Assembly: GCF_008693385.1 (NCBI RefSeq)
Contig: NZ_CP044065.1
Span: 62,001-126,000 of the forward strand
Source of the DNA: Cupriavidus pauculus
Lineage (GTDB): Bacteria > Pseudomonadota > Gammaproteobacteria > Burkholderiales > Burkholderiaceae
Reading direction: 5' to 3'
Length of the DNA stretch: 64,000 nucleotides
The position numbers and the translations under genes were made by a program. Shown here one piece after another: positions 63,541 to 64,000 of this stretch. Position 1 is the stretch's first letter, and each line of letters opens with the position of its first letter. The notes under the pieces were generated by a model. That model was not told the origin of the DNA. It saw nothing but the letters and a program-made list of their open reading frames with translations, and ran no database searches.

Positions 63541-64000
63541 CTAGCCGAGCATCCGGTCCACGAGTTCCACCCAGTGCATCACCGGCGTGTCGGTGCCGCT
63601 CTGCAGATGCGTGATGCAGCCGATATTGGCGGACACGATGGTCTCGGGCGACGTCGCCTGTAGCCGGGCGAGCTTGTCGTCGCGCAGCCGGTAGGACAGC
63701 TCGGGTTGCAGCACGGAGTACGTGCCAGCCGAGCCGCAGCACAGGTGATTGTCGGCGCAGAGCTTGACCTCGATGCCGAGGCCCGTGAGCAGGCCTTCCA
63801 CCTTGCCGCGAATCTGCTGGCCATGCTGCAGCGTGCACGGCGGATGCCACGCGATGCGCCGGCTGCTGCGCGGGACGGCACCGGCCAGCCGGTGCAGTTC
63901 GTCGGAGAACGCGGGCAGGATCTCGGAGATATCGCGCGTGAGTTCGGACACACGCGCCGCGCGCTCGGCATACGCCGGATCGTCGCGCAGCAGATGGCCG
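63541..64000 (-). CDS. glcF: Glycolate oxidase iron-sulfur subunit (GlcF-type), C-terminal part
   Basis: Incomplete: the coding frame continues past the right edge. The visible C-terminal 153 codons include HLLRDDPAYAERAARVSELT at the edge, HPPCTLQHGQQIRGK and CADNHLCCGSAGTYSVLQPE, the Cys-rich domain that binds a Fe-S or redox cofactor in GlcF/HdrD-like proteins. GlcDEF oxidises glycolate to glyoxylate. GlcD and GlcE would be expected upstream beyond the edge, so the specific assignment is provisional. Confidence 0.85.
   Translation of the reverse strand, partial: GHLLRDDPAYAERAARVSELTRDISEILPAFSDELHRLAGAVPRSSRRIAWHPPCTLQHGQQIRGKVEGLLTGLGIEVKLCADNHLCCGSAGTYSVLQPELSYRLRDDKLARLQATSPETIVSANIGCITHLQSGTDTPVMHWVELVDRMLG

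Overview
The window is a 64 kb chromosomal segment of a high-GC beta-proteobacterium, most likely a Cupriavidus species or a close Burkholderiaceae relative. The evidence is the gene neighbourhood (phcA-fur-bamE-dapB, leuS-lptE-holA, phcBSRQ, yajC-secDF, recG-oxyR-dps-ubiA), Bug-type solute binding proteins, split pnt genes and strong GC bias at third codon positions. The two ends cut genes: an EamA-type exporter on the left and a GlcF-type Fe-S protein on the right. I see no rRNA, tRNA, CRISPR array, prophage or insertion sequence.

Layout. 0-6 kb: pyrF, pncC, pgpA, thiL and maeB. 6-9.2 kb: a barnase-like secreted ribonuclease overlapping a barstar-like inhibitor, a YidB-type protein, rsmE and a VOC protein. 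9.4-12.5 kb: tkt and gap. 12.5-15.8 kb: a flavin reductase, a LysR regulator read as phcA, fur and bamE. 15.9-24.8 kb: a long plus-strand run (dapB, leuS, lptE, holA, proA, hemJ-like, an HCCA isomerase-like gene and an RNA methyltransferase). 24.8-29.5 kb: an orphan response regulator, then a minus-strand pnt transhydrogenase operon with panD inside it. 29.8-34.5 kb: a TorF-type porin, a small unknown protein, a DapA-like lyase, nudJ-mnmA and a GST. 34.8-40.4 kb: purB, then a four-gene catabolic operon (CoA transferase, SMP-30, Bug, enoyl-CoA hydratase). 40.8-42.6 kb: cytochrome b561 and two YceI proteins. 43.1-48.0 kb: a tightly packed phcB-phcS-phcR-phcQ operon. 48.1-53.9 kb, minus strand: yajC-secD-secF and queA-tgt. 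54-63.5 kb: recG, oxyR, a 62-residue protein, dps, ubiA, proC, yggS, pilT, pilU and a glutathione peroxidase.

The most notable system is a complete Phc-type cell-density circuit, known from Ralstonia solanacearum. PhcB is a methyltransferase that makes a 3-hydroxy fatty acid methyl ester. PhcS is the membrane sensor kinase, PhcR and PhcQ are response regulators, and PhcA is the LysR global regulator. phcA lies about 30 kb from phcBSRQ in this window. Their identity rests on domain architecture, gene order and remembered sequence resemblance, not on a search.

Other points worth attention are the ribonuclease-inhibitor pair, a receiver domain with a roughly 43-residue insertion, a perfect 25-bp palindrome before maeB, two structured inverted-repeat elements flanking the GST gene, a strong hairpin between yajC and secD, and OxyR-like half-sites near oxyR and the small gene next to it. 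Very long ORFs antisense to leuS, maeB, secDF and others are GC-driven shadows and are left out.
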